NCBI RefSeq assembly: GCF_004331485.1
Contig: NZ_SJKD01000014.1
Location: forward strand, 1 to 64,000
Reading direction: 5' to 3'
Source of the DNA: Kribbella capetownensis
GTDB lineage: Bacteria > Actinomycetota > Actinomycetes > Propionibacteriales > Kribbellaceae
DNA length: 64,000 nucleotides
Shown here: piece by piece, positions 17,641 to 25,158 of the stretch
Position numbering within the stretch: position 1 is the stretch's first letter
Layout: every line of letters begins with the position of its first letter
The notes under the pieces: model-generated
The model's database searches: none
What the model saw: only the letters and a program-made list of their open reading frames with translations
Told to the model about the DNA's origin: nothing
Position numbers and translations under genes: made by a program

Positions 17641-18015
17641 TTGTCTGCACTCGATGAAGCCCGAGCACACCTGGCAAAGGCTCGCGAGTTCCTCGAGGCC
17701 GTCGAACTGACCAACGATCTTCAACTCTTCAACGCCGCGGCTTCGAACGCGGTCACCTCCGGGATCAACAAGGATGCGATCTGCCTTGCCTTGACCGGCA
17801 GGACCAAGAAGTCCGACAACCACGCGGAGGCAGTGTCCGAACTGAAGGGCGCTGGGCCCGTCGGCCGGGAGAGTAGTACGACGCTCTCCCGGCTGCTCAA
17901 GCTCAAGTCGAAGGCTCAGTATCAGGCGGCGGCTGTGTCTGCTGCCGATTCCGCGAAGAGCGTCGACTGGGCGGGCCGGCTACTGGCCGCCGCGCAATCC
18001 GTCGCACCCGACTAG
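17641..18015 (+). CDS. HEPN-domain protein, probable RNase toxin
   Basis: A 124-residue all-helical protein. It carries R-x6-H (GRTKKSDNHAEA), the catalytic signature of HEPN ribonucleases, in the expected position between helices. The TTG start follows the antitoxin's TAA immediately, so translation is probably coupled. With the upstream MNT gene it forms a HEPN-MNT pair; the target RNA is unknown. Its end overlaps the converging DUF6454 gene by 4 bp. The sequence is less GC-biased at third positions than its neighbours, consistent with horizontal transfer. Confidence 0.75.
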   Translation: MSALDEARAHLAKAREFLEAVELTNDLQLFNAAASNAVTSGINKDAICLALTGRTKKSDNHAEAVSELKGAGPVGRESSTTLSRLLKLKSKAQYQAAAVSAADSAKSVDWAGRLLAAAQSVAPD

Positions 18016-18947
18016 CTCAGTGGGGATTCGTAGATTTGGAGTTCGGTGCCGCCGGGGGTTTCGCCGTCGTCGGGGGCGGTGAGGAGGCGGAGTTTGTTGT
18101 TGGTGGTTTCGAGGGCTACGGGGTTGCGGGTGGCGGAGTGGTTGGTGGTGGGTGAGAAGTAGGGGAAGGGGATCTCGTGGAGGATGCGGTTGGTGCGGAG
18201 GTCCAGGAGGGCCAGGCCGCCTAGGTCGTAGGTGGTGTTCGCCGGGCCGGGGAGGGTGGTGACGCCGCCGCAGAGTTGTTTGCCGCGGGCCACGTAGTCG
18301 CAGTCCTGGTAGTCGAGGATGTGGCTCTCGTTCGGTACGGCCTCCAGGCGGCGTCCGGTCGCGGTCCACTCGTAGAGCGTCCGGGAGCCCCAGCTGACCC
18401 CGTGGACCAGGCCCGTGGTGCGGTCACGGACGACGCCGCCGACGTGGTCGTTCGCCCGGAAGCGCTCGGTCACTCGGTAGGTCTTCGGGTCGACGGTGTA
18501 GATGATCGCCCGCGAGTCCGGGCGGTACTCCGCCGCCGGCACCCACAGGTTCTGCCCGTCGTAGTCGATGCCGCCCGGGTGGTACGCCGTACCTTCGCCG
18601 AGGTGGATGTCCTCCTTCAGGTTGCCCTGCCGGTCGATCACGAACAGGTGCCCGATCCCCTTGCCCGGGCTGCGGTCGTACCCGTCCACCGGCTCCGGGT
18701 ACTTCACCGGCGCCTCCAGCACCTCCACGCTGGTCATGAAGATCAGATCACCCACCAGTGCGAACCCCTGCGGGTGGTACGTCGGGAACTTCAACGGCAC
18801 TCGCGCCACCTGGGTCCACGCAGTACTGCGCGTGGTCGCCTCGAAGGCCCGGGCGACGCCGGAGTCCTTCCCGGACGCGTCGGCGGTGGTCAGTCCGGTG
18901 AGCAGGACACCGGCGAGAGCTGTAGAGATGAGGATCCGGCTGCGCAT
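18012..18947 (-). CDS. Secreted DUF6454 beta-propeller-like protein
   Basis: A 311-residue exported protein. The first 25 residues are a Sec signal (MRSRILISTALAGVLLTGLT...ADA). The rest has repeated strands around IDYDGQNLWVPAAEY, VDPKTYRVTERF and LDLRTNRILHEIPFPY, matching DUF6454, likely a propeller fold. The ATG at 18945-18947 follows AAGGAG at 7 bases. Function unknown. The 3' third carries unusual G-rich coding-strand repeats typical of low-selection C-termini. Confidence 0.8.
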   Translation of the reverse strand: MRSRILISTALAGVLLTGLTTADASGKDSGVARAFEATTRSTAWTQVARVPLKFPTYHPQGFALVGDLIFMTSVEVLEAPVKYPEPVDGYDRSPGKGIGHLFVIDRQGNLKEDIHLGEGTAYHPGGIDYDGQNLWVPAAEYRPDSRAIIYTVDPKTYRVTERFRANDHVGGVVRDRTTGLVHGVSWGSRTLYEWTATGRRLEAVPNESHILDYQDCDYVARGKQLCGGVTTLPGPANTTYDLGGLALLDLRTNRILHEIPFPYFSPTTNHSATRNPVALETTNNKLRLLTAPDDGETPGGTELQIYESPLS

Positions 18948-19060
18948 CAGAGTCTCCTTGGGCGTGAAGTCGATGGTGCAGTGTGCCGCGGCCGGATGAC
19001 GGCGCGGCCGACACCAGATGATCAGACCCCGATGACCGAGGGAAGTGTCAGACTGCAGCA

Positions 19061-19681
19061 ATGGACGCTGGGGTGCGGGTTGTCGGGTCGGGGCAGGCTG
19101 GTGCGGCGCCGGATGTACTGCGGGTGTCGTTCAGCGTGGAGCTTGTGGCTCCCGACGTGGCGGCCACGGTGTCGCAGGTGGCACAGCGGACGGATGCGGT
19201 CACCGCGGCACTGCGCGGCCAGGGCGTCGAGGCGGACGACATCTCGACAACCACCGTGAACGTCTACCAGGAGTACAAGGGTCAGGACGCGGTCGCGGGG
19301 TACCGCGGTTCGCACGTGTTGACGGTGACGACGAAGGACCTGACCGGGTTCGGCCGGCTGCTCAACGCCGCGGTGGATGCTGCCGGCAACAGCCTCGGAC
19401 TGCAGGGACTCCAGTTCGACATCGAGGACAAGACCGAACTGCTCACCCGTGCCCGCGAGCTCGCCTTCCGGCAGGCCCGGGACAAGGCGCAGGAACTCGC
19501 CGCCCTGGCCGGCTACTCCCTCGGCTCGGTCACGTCGATCTCCGAGACCAACCGCCACTTCCCGATGGCGGAAGGCATGGCGCCGAGCGGCGGCGCGGCG
19601 AAGTTCGACGCGGCCCTCAACATCACGCCCGGCGAGCACACCGTTCAGGTCTCCCTCGAAGTCCACTTCTCCTGGGCCTGA
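19061..19681 (+). CDS. SIMPL-domain (DUF541) protein
   Basis: A 206-residue SIMPL/DUF541 protein (family of periplasmic or kinase-associated proteins such as BP26 and YggE, implicated in oxidative-stress resistance). Characteristic stretches are VAQRTDAVTAALRGQGVEADDISTTT and ARELAFRQARDKAQELAALAGYSLG. No signal peptide is visible at the N-terminus, so it may be cytoplasmic in this organism. It is divergent from the secreted DUF6454 gene and upstream of the NRAMP transporter. Confidence 0.85.
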   Translation: MDAGVRVVGSGQAGAAPDVLRVSFSVELVAPDVAATVSQVAQRTDAVTAALRGQGVEADDISTTTVNVYQEYKGQDAVAGYRGSHVLTVTTKDLTGFGRLLNAAVDAAGNSLGLQGLQFDIEDKTELLTRARELAFRQARDKAQELAALAGYSLGSVTSISETNRHFPMAEGMAPSGGAAKFDAALNITPGEHTVQVSLEVHFSWA

Positions 19682-19703
19682 GCAGGTGCTCGAGCTGTAA
19701 CTC

Positions 19704-19737
19704 CTGTCTCACAGCGTGTTCGAACTGTCTCAAAGCG
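19704..19737 (+). repeat. Tandem operator-like direct repeats before NRAMP gene
   Basis: ctgtctcacagcg (19704-19716) and ctgtctcaaagcg (19725-19737) are identical at 12 of 13 positions and spaced 21 bp start to start, two helical turns. They lie 31-64 bp before the NRAMP start. This spacing suggests a dimeric regulator binding the same face twice; metal regulation (MntR, Fur or similar) would be logical but no known box is matched. Confidence 0.5.
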
Positions 19738-19766
19738 AGATCAGGGGTATGCGCTGTCGGTGCTGT

Positions 19767-19785
19767 CATGGAAACTTCTTCCATG
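19767..19785 (+). promoter_or_regulatory. Inverted repeat covering the NRAMP start codons
   Basis: CATGGAA (19767-19773) and TTCCATG (19779-19785) form a perfect 7-bp inverted repeat with a 5-base spacer. Both candidate ATG starts (19768 and 19783) are inside the arms. It could act as an RNA hairpin hiding the initiation site or as a DNA operator. Confidence 0.45.
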
Positions 19786-21018
19786 TACGCACCGGCACCG
19801 CTGCGGCGGCAGTTGAACCGGTCCGGGCTGCTCCTGCTCGGACCGGCGTTCGTTGCGGCGGTCGCCTATGTCGATCCCGGGAACTTCGCGACCAACATCG
19901 CGGCCGGCGCGACGTACGGCTATCTGCTCTGCTGGGTCGTGGTCGGGGCGAACCTGATGGCTGTGCTCGTGCAGTATCTGGCGGCGAAGGCGAGTATCGC
20001 GACCGGCCGGACGCTGCCGCAGTTGTGCCGTGACCACTTCAAGCGGTCCACGTCGACCGGGTTGTGGTTCCAGGCCGAACTGGTGGCGATCGCGACCGAC
20101 CTGGCCGAGGTGGTCGGCGGCGCGATCGCGCTGAACCTGCTCTTCGGGATCCCCTTGCTGCTCGGTGGTGCCATCACCGGCGCGGTGTCGTTCGGGCTGC
20201 TGGTCTATCAGTCGAAGCGCGGGCAGCGGCCATTCGAGGCCGCCATCATCGGACTTCTCGCCGTGGTTCTGGTCGGATTCGTCGTCTCCACCGTCCAGTC
20301 CGAGCCGTCCGCGGCCGGAGTGGTGGGCGGACTGGTGCCGCGGCTCGACGGGACCCAGTCCCTCGTCCTGGCGGCCGGCATGCTCGGCGCGACCGTGATG
20401 CCACACGCGATCTGGCTGCACGGCGCACTGGTCACCGACCGGCATTGGAAGACGATCCGGTCAGCCGCCGGCAAGTCCCGCGTACTGCGGGCCACCCGGA
20501 TCGACGTGGCCGTCGCGATGGCGCTGGCCGGCGCGGTCAACCTCGCCATGGTCGTCGTGGCCGCCGCCGCGCTGAGCGGCACCGGCGCCGACTCACTGGA
20601 CGCCGCCCACGCCGCCATCGGCGACCGTCTGGGCCAGCTGCCCGCGCTGTTGTTCGCGCTCGCCCTGCTGGCCAGCGGATTCGCGTCCTCTTCGGTCGGC
20701 ACCTACGCCGGCTCGGTCATCCTCGACGGTTTCTGGCAGCGCCACGTCCCGCTGGCGGTCCGCCGCCTGATCACCCTGATCCCGGCCCTGCTCATCCTTG
20801 CGATCGGCATCGACCCGAGCCGCGCGCTGGTCGTGTCCCAGGTCGTGCTCAGTTTCGGCATCCCCTGCGCCCTGTGGCCGCTGGTCCGTTTGACCGCCTC
20901 CCGGCGCGTCATGGGTGACTTCACCAACCGGTGGGCGACTACCCTCCTGGCATGCCTGGTCGCCACCGCTGTCTCCGTCCTCAACGTCGTACTGGTCGTG
21001 CTCACCGTCCGGGGATGA
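19768..21018 (+). CDS. mntH: NRAMP-family Mn2+/Fe2+ transporter (MntH-like)
   Basis: A 416-residue transporter with about 11 helices. The metal-binding signatures are present: YVDPGNFATNI in helix 1 (DPGN) and VMPHAIWLHGAL in helix 6 (MPH). It imports divalent manganese or iron with protons. The start at 19768 (METSSMYAPAP) or 19783 (MYAPAP) is ambiguous; neither has a clear ribosome site and both fall in an inverted repeat. Its stop is one base before the phosphoesterase ATG, so the two genes are likely co-transcribed. Confidence 0.9.
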   Translation: METSSMYAPAPLRRQLNRSGLLLLGPAFVAAVAYVDPGNFATNIAAGATYGYLLCWVVVGANLMAVLVQYLAAKASIATGRTLPQLCRDHFKRSTSTGLWFQAELVAIATDLAEVVGGAIALNLLFGIPLLLGGAITGAVSFGLLVYQSKRGQRPFEAAIIGLLAVVLVGFVVSTVQSEPSAAGVVGGLVPRLDGTQSLVLAAGMLGATVMPHAIWLHGALVTDRHWKTIRSAAGKSRVLRATRIDVAVAMALAGAVNLAMVVVAAAALSGTGADSLDAAHAAIGDRLGQLPALLFALALLASGFASSSVGTYAGSVILDGFWQRHVPLAVRRLITLIPALLILAIGIDPSRALVVSQVVLSFGIPCALWPLVRLTASRRVMGDFTNRWATTLLACLVATAVSVLNVVLVVLTVRG

Positions 21019-21019
21019 C

Positions 21020-21814
21020 ATGACGGCGGTGTATGCCGTCAGCGACATCCACGGTCATCCGGAGAAGCTGACGGCATCGCTGCAGGAGGCCGGGCTGACG
21101 GATGCCGACGGCAACTGGTCCGGCCAGGACGCGCGGCTGTGGTTCCTCGGCGACTTCTTCGACCGCGGCCCGGACGGGATCGGCGTACTGCGCTATGTCC
21201 GTGGGCTGATCGAGCAGGCGCCGGACGGGGCGATCCGGATGCTGCTCGGCAACCACGAGATCCTCGCGCTCGGGATGCACAAGTTCGGCGACGAGTTCGT
21301 ACCGCACGAAGGGATCACCACCCGCAGCTTCGAGCGGTCGTGGACGCTGAACGGTGGACGGGACCGCGACCAGGAACTGCTCACCGAGGACGACGTCGCC
21401 TGGCTGCTCGAGCAGCCGATGCTCGCGTTGGACGCCGGGCACCTGCTGATGCACTCCGACACCGCGGAGTACGTCGAGTGGGGCGACAGCATCGACCAGA
21501 TCAACGAAGCGGCCCGGGCCGAGCTGCACACCGACGACATCGTGGTGTGGTGGGAGATCTGGCGCCGAATGACGTCGCGGTACGCGTTCCGCGGCGCGAG
21601 CGGTGGCGAGGTGGCGACCATCCTGCTGCAGCATCTCGGCGGCCACCGCATCGTCCACGGTCACAGCATCGTGGCCGACCAACTCGGCATCGATCCGGCC
21701 AACCTGACCGGCCCCAACCTGTACGCCGACGGCCTCGTCCTCGGCATCGACGGCGGCGCCTTCGACGGCGGCCCCTTGTTACTGGTCGAACTCGAACAGC
21801 TCTCCGCGGAGTGA
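21020..21814 (+). CDS. Calcineurin-like metallophosphoesterase
   Basis: A 264-residue phosphoesterase with the PPP-type metal motifs in order: AVSDIHGHPEK (D-x-H), LGDFFDRGPDG (GDxxDR), LLGNHEILA (GNHE) and RIVHGHS (GH). A two-metal hydrolase; it resembles bacterial Ser/Thr protein phosphatase-like or diadenosine tetraphosphatase-like enzymes, and the substrate cannot be set. The ATG at 21020 begins two bases after the NRAMP stop; co-expression with a manganese transporter would fit a Mn-dependent enzyme. Confidence 0.86.
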   Translation: MTAVYAVSDIHGHPEKLTASLQEAGLTDADGNWSGQDARLWFLGDFFDRGPDGIGVLRYVRGLIEQAPDGAIRMLLGNHEILALGMHKFGDEFVPHEGITTRSFERSWTLNGGRDRDQELLTEDDVAWLLEQPMLALDAGHLLMHSDTAEYVEWGDSIDQINEAARAELHTDDIVVWWEIWRRMTSRYAFRGASGGEVATILLQHLGGHRIVHGHSIVADQLGIDPANLTGPNLYADGLVLGIDGGAFDGGPLLLVELEQLSAE

Positions 21815-21843
21815 CGCGACCACGTCATCCACGACCTGAGGAC

Positions 21844-22026
21844 CTACTTGTCAGCGGTGAGCGTGCCGCCGACGGCCCAGCTCTCCGGTGGGGTCTCCTG
21901 GATCCAGACCTGGACACTCTCGGCCGGCACGCCGAGGCTGTCGACGAAGGCGTCGGTGATGCGCTCGACCAGCGCGCGCTTGAGCTCGACGGTCCGGGGG
22001 CCTTGCTGAACGGTGACGACGGGCAT
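21844..22026 (-). CDS. 4-oxalocrotonate tautomerase-family enzyme
   Basis: A 60-residue 4-OT subunit. The start MPVVTVQQGP exposes the catalytic N-terminal proline after Met removal. Family residues in the first 40 positions (LKRALVERITDAFVDSLGVP) fit, and 60 residues is the usual length. The ATG at 22024-22026 follows AAAGGA. It lies 86 bp downstream of a LysR gene on the same strand and may be controlled by it. The substrate is not determinable. Confidence 0.85.
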   Translation of the reverse strand: MPVVTVQQGPRTVELKRALVERITDAFVDSLGVPAESVQVWIQETPPESWAVGGTLTADK

Positions 22027-22112
22027 CGGATTGTCCTTTCCTGGTTCGGCTGTTGGTCCTATTCCAGTCGTCCCGGCGGGCCGGAGCCAGACGCAGATCC
22101 GATGCCCAGCTA

Positions 22113-22985
22113 TCACTCGAACTGATCGGACGCTGCCCGGCAGGCCTCCAGCAGTACGGCGAGGTCGCCGCTCACCGTAGACCCGGCCGGAATGGCCAGG
22201 CACGTGGTCAGAGCAAGCCGCGGGCTGGGCCGACGGAACGCCACCCGCCCCTCGCGGAGGACTTGTGCGTGCGACTCGTAGATGACGGTCCAGCTGGGCG
22301 GGCCGGCACCGATCGACGCGTGCGTGTCCTGCAGATTGCTCGACCGCGGACCGAGTACCGGTTCGAATCCCTCGGCGCTGCAGGCCGACATCACCAGATC
22401 GACGAGCGGCGGATTGTCCCGTCGTGAGGTGATCCGCAGCGGCAGCGTGCGCAGTTCCTTCAGCGGGACCTCGCCATCCGGTGCGACGGCGGCGGGCAGC
22501 GCGATCAGCAACGCGTCCTCCCAGACCGGGATGAACTCCAGACCGGCCACCTCGTCCTGGCCCCGCACGAACGCAGCGTCCAGCTGCCCGCCCCGAACCC
22601 GGTCCAGTCGCGCGCGGGTCGACGTACTGACGAGGTCGACCTGCAGGCCACGCCCGCTGAGCTGAGAGACGACGGTCGTCAGCCGCTCCCCCAGTCCGGT
22701 GCTGGTGCCGAGGCGGAGACGGCGGCCGGTGGTTCCGGTGGCGGCGGCACGGGCATGGTCGACCGAGACCAGGACGGCCCGGGCAGCGGGCAGGAAGCGC
22801 TGGCCGGCTTCGGTGAGCCGGATCGCGCGCGCCGAGCGGTCGAACAGCAGCACGCCCAACTCCCGCTCCAGCCGGGCGATCTGCTGGCTGACCCCGGGCT
22901 GGCCGATGCCGAGTTGCTCTGCGGCCCGGCCGAAGTTGAGTACCTCGGCGACGGTCACGAAGTACTGGATCTGGCGCAGCTCCAC
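22113..22985 (-). CDS. LysR-family transcriptional regulator
   Basis: A 290-residue LysR protein: HTH at residues 1-60 (LNFGRAAEQLGIGQPGVSQQIARLE), then a periplasmic-binding-like effector domain from about residue 90. It is divergent from the DUF427 gene (89 bp apart) and directly upstream of the small tautomerase, either of which could be its target. Confidence 0.87.
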   Translation of the reverse strand: MELRQIQYFVTVAEVLNFGRAAEQLGIGQPGVSQQIARLERELGVLLFDRSARAIRLTEAGQRFLPAARAVLVSVDHARAAATGTTGRRLRLGTSTGLGERLTTVVSQLSGRGLQVDLVSTSTRARLDRVRGGQLDAAFVRGQDEVAGLEFIPVWEDALLIALPAAVAPDGEVPLKELRTLPLRITSRRDNPPLVDLVMSACSAEGFEPVLGPRSSNLQDTHASIGAGPPSWTVIYESHAQVLREGRVAFRRPSPRLALTTCLAIPAGSTVSGDLAVLLEACRAASDQFE

Positions 22986-23074
22986 ACCACGATCATCGCC
23001 GATCGCGGGAATGCCGGCGGGGACGGGGTGGTTGTTGAAAAGTTGATGGTGAGGTCGACTCTCTGGGAGCTGAG

Positions 23075-23452
23075 ATGGCGGAGAAGACAGTGAAGATTCC
23101 TGGTCCGGACCACCCGATCACGGTCGGGAAGAACCCGGATCGGGTCGTGGTCAGGCTCGGCGAGCAGATGATCGCGGACACCCGCGAGGCGCTGTCGCTG
23201 CAGGAGGCGAGCTATCCCGCGGTGCAGTACATCCCGCGCGAGGACGTCGACTTCGGGCTGCTGGAGCGCACCGACCACGCGACGTACTGCCCGTACAAGG
23301 GTGACGCGTCGTACTACAGCATTCTCCCCGCCGGGGCGGACGGGGTGAACGCGGTGTGGACCTACGAGCAGCCGTACGACGCGGTCGCGGACATCCGCGA
23401 GTACGTCGCTTTCTACCCGAACAAGGTCGCGATCGAGATCATCGCGGACTGA
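23075..23452 (+). CDS. DUF427 domain protein
   Basis: A 125-residue protein of the DUF427 family, known as a small compact beta fold of unknown function. Recognisable are the central YCPYKGDASYYSI and the preceding VQYIPREDVDFGLLERTDHAT. ATG at 23075 has GGGAGCTGAG upstream. It ends one base before the converging hydrolase gene. Confidence 0.85.
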   Translation: MAEKTVKIPGPDHPITVGKNPDRVVVRLGEQMIADTREALSLQEASYPAVQYIPREDVDFGLLERTDHATYCPYKGDASYYSILPAGADGVNAVWTYEQPYDAVADIREYVAFYPNKVAIEIIAD

Positions 23453-23453
23453 T

Positions 23454-24224
23454 TCACCGGCTGAGGAAGTCCCGCAGCACCGGGGCGAGGAGCTCCGGCG
23501 GTACGACGTGGTCCTGGTCAGCGAGCTCGGTCAGCCGGGCCGCGGGCAGGATGCCGACGATCCGGTGGGCCGCGTCGACCATGAACGGCGGCGACGCGGT
23601 CCCGGCGACGACCAGGGTCGGTTGCATGATCTTGCGGAGTACGTGGACCGGCGTGCGGCCGCCGGGCGCGCCGTGGTCCATCACGGCGAAGTCGTAGGCG
23701 AGCGTCGGCGCGACCTCCGCCATGCCCGGGAAGGCCGCGGTCTCGACGGCGGCCTCCTTCGGCATGCCCGCCATCATCAGGAACAGCTCGACCGCCTCCC
23801 GCCCGTGACCCTCGCGGATCAGCTCCAGCACCCGTCCGCCGTCCTCGCTCGAGTCGACGTCGTCGGGCCCGTACGGCGGCTCGTGCAGCACGACCTTCGT
23901 GAACGGCAGTCCGGTGCTCGCCGCAACCGCGGCCAGCCCGGCTCCCGACGAGTGCCCGTAGACAGCCGCCGTACCGCCGACCGCCGTCAGCAGTGCCCCG
24001 AGGTCGTCCACCTCGCGCTGCACGGAGTACGGCGTACCGTCGCCGCTGTCGCCGCGGCCGCGCCGGTCGTAGGTCACCACGTCGAAGTCGGCGGCCAGCT
24101 CCACCGCCAACGGCTTGAGCGCGTTCCGGTCACAGAGCGCACCGCCGACCAGAATCACCCGCGGCCCACTCCCCATCCGCTCGTAGGCGATCGCCGTACC
24201 GTCCGCCGAGCTCACTTTCTGCAT
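23454..24224 (-). CDS. Alpha/beta hydrolase
   Basis: A 256-residue alpha/beta-hydrolase. The nucleophile elbow is YGHSSGAG (Ser about 95), the oxyanion region is GGALCDRN, and a C-terminal DQDHVVPPE supplies the histidine. The ATG at 24222-24224 has GGGAGG at 7 bases; the much longer upstream frame is antisense to the next genes and non-coding. Substrate unknown. Confidence 0.85.
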   Translation of the reverse strand: MQKVSSADGTAIAYERMGSGPRVILVGGALCDRNALKPLAVELAADFDVVTYDRRGRGDSGDGTPYSVQREVDDLGALLTAVGGTAAVYGHSSGAGLAAVAASTGLPFTKVVLHEPPYGPDDVDSSEDGGRVLELIREGHGREAVELFLMMAGMPKEAAVETAAFPGMAEVAPTLAYDFAVMDHGAPGGRTPVHVLRKIMQPTLVVAGTASPPFMVDAAHRIVGILPAARLTELADQDHVVPPELLAPVLRDFLSR

Positions 24225-24332
24225 GCCACGTCCTCCCTCGATCATCACTGACATGCGGTACGTCGGAGCCGGTCCGCGCGGTTCGACATAATCCCTGGCG
24301 CTCGATCCGGCCTGGTGATTCACTGCGTCGCG

Positions 24333-25115
24333 ATGATCACCAGAGTCGACGACTACCTCCACGCAGCCCCGCTGTCCGGTGCGATCCCGGAGCAGGCCGG
24401 GCCGTTCACCCTCTTCCGCAGTACGACGGCCTGGCCGTACTACGCCCGTCCGGTGCCGGGCTCGTCGACGGTCATCGAGCCGGCGGACATCGACGTACTG
24501 CGGGCGCGGTGTGCCGAGCTCGAGATCCCGCTGAGTCTCGAGTGGGTCGTGGAGACGTGTCCGTCGCTCGGTCCGGCGGCGGCTGCGGCCGGGCTGACCT
24601 TGGTCGAGCACCCACTGCTCGTGCTCGAACGCCACGAGTTCCGCCCGGTGTCCGCGGACGCCCGCTGCGAGATCCTGCCCGCGGACGACGCCGTACTGCG
24701 GCAGGCCGCTGCGGTGGCGTCGCTCGCGTTCCACGACCCGGGTACGGCGATCGGCGCGGGCGGACCTGCGGAACGGGATGCGGAAGCCGCTGCGGTACCG
24801 GACGACCGGCTCGCGGCGATGGTGGAGCGGGTCGCCAGCGGCATCACCGTGAGCGCCGGCGCCTTCACCGACGAGGGCATGGTGGCCAGCGGGCAGCACC
24901 AGGCGGTCGGCGCCACGACCGAGATCGTCGGTGTCGGCACGCTGCCGTCCATGCGTCGCCGTGGCCTGGCCGCGGCAGTCACGTCCACGCTGGCCGAGCA
25001 CGCGTTCGCGAACGGTGTCGATCTGATCCTGCTGTCCGCCGCGAACAAGGCGGTCGCGGCGGTCTACGAACGCGTCGGCTTCCACCGCATCGGCAGCGCC
25101 GGGGCCGCGGAGTGA
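24333..25115 (+). CDS. GNAT-family N-acetyltransferase
   Basis: A 260-residue protein with a C-terminal GNAT domain at about residues 120-255. The acetyl-CoA loop is GTLPSMRRRGLAAAVTSTL, followed by VAAVYERVGFHRIG. The N-terminal 115 residues form a separate domain, probably a degenerate second GNAT fold. The ATG at 24333 is chosen over a GTG six codons upstream; neither has a strong ribosome site. Acceptor substrate unknown. Confidence 0.8.
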   Translation: MITRVDDYLHAAPLSGAIPEQAGPFTLFRSTTAWPYYARPVPGSSTVIEPADIDVLRARCAELEIPLSLEWVVETCPSLGPAAAAAGLTLVEHPLLVLERHEFRPVSADARCEILPADDAVLRQAAAVASLAFHDPGTAIGAGGPAERDAEAAAVPDDRLAAMVERVASGITVSAGAFTDEGMVASGQHQAVGATTEIVGVGTLPSMRRRGLAAAVTSTLAEHAFANGVDLILLSAANKAVAAVYERVGFHRIGSAGAAE

Positions 25116-25158
25116 CACGGTTCGTCGTGGGTAGGGCTGGGGCCGTACCGTTGTAGGG

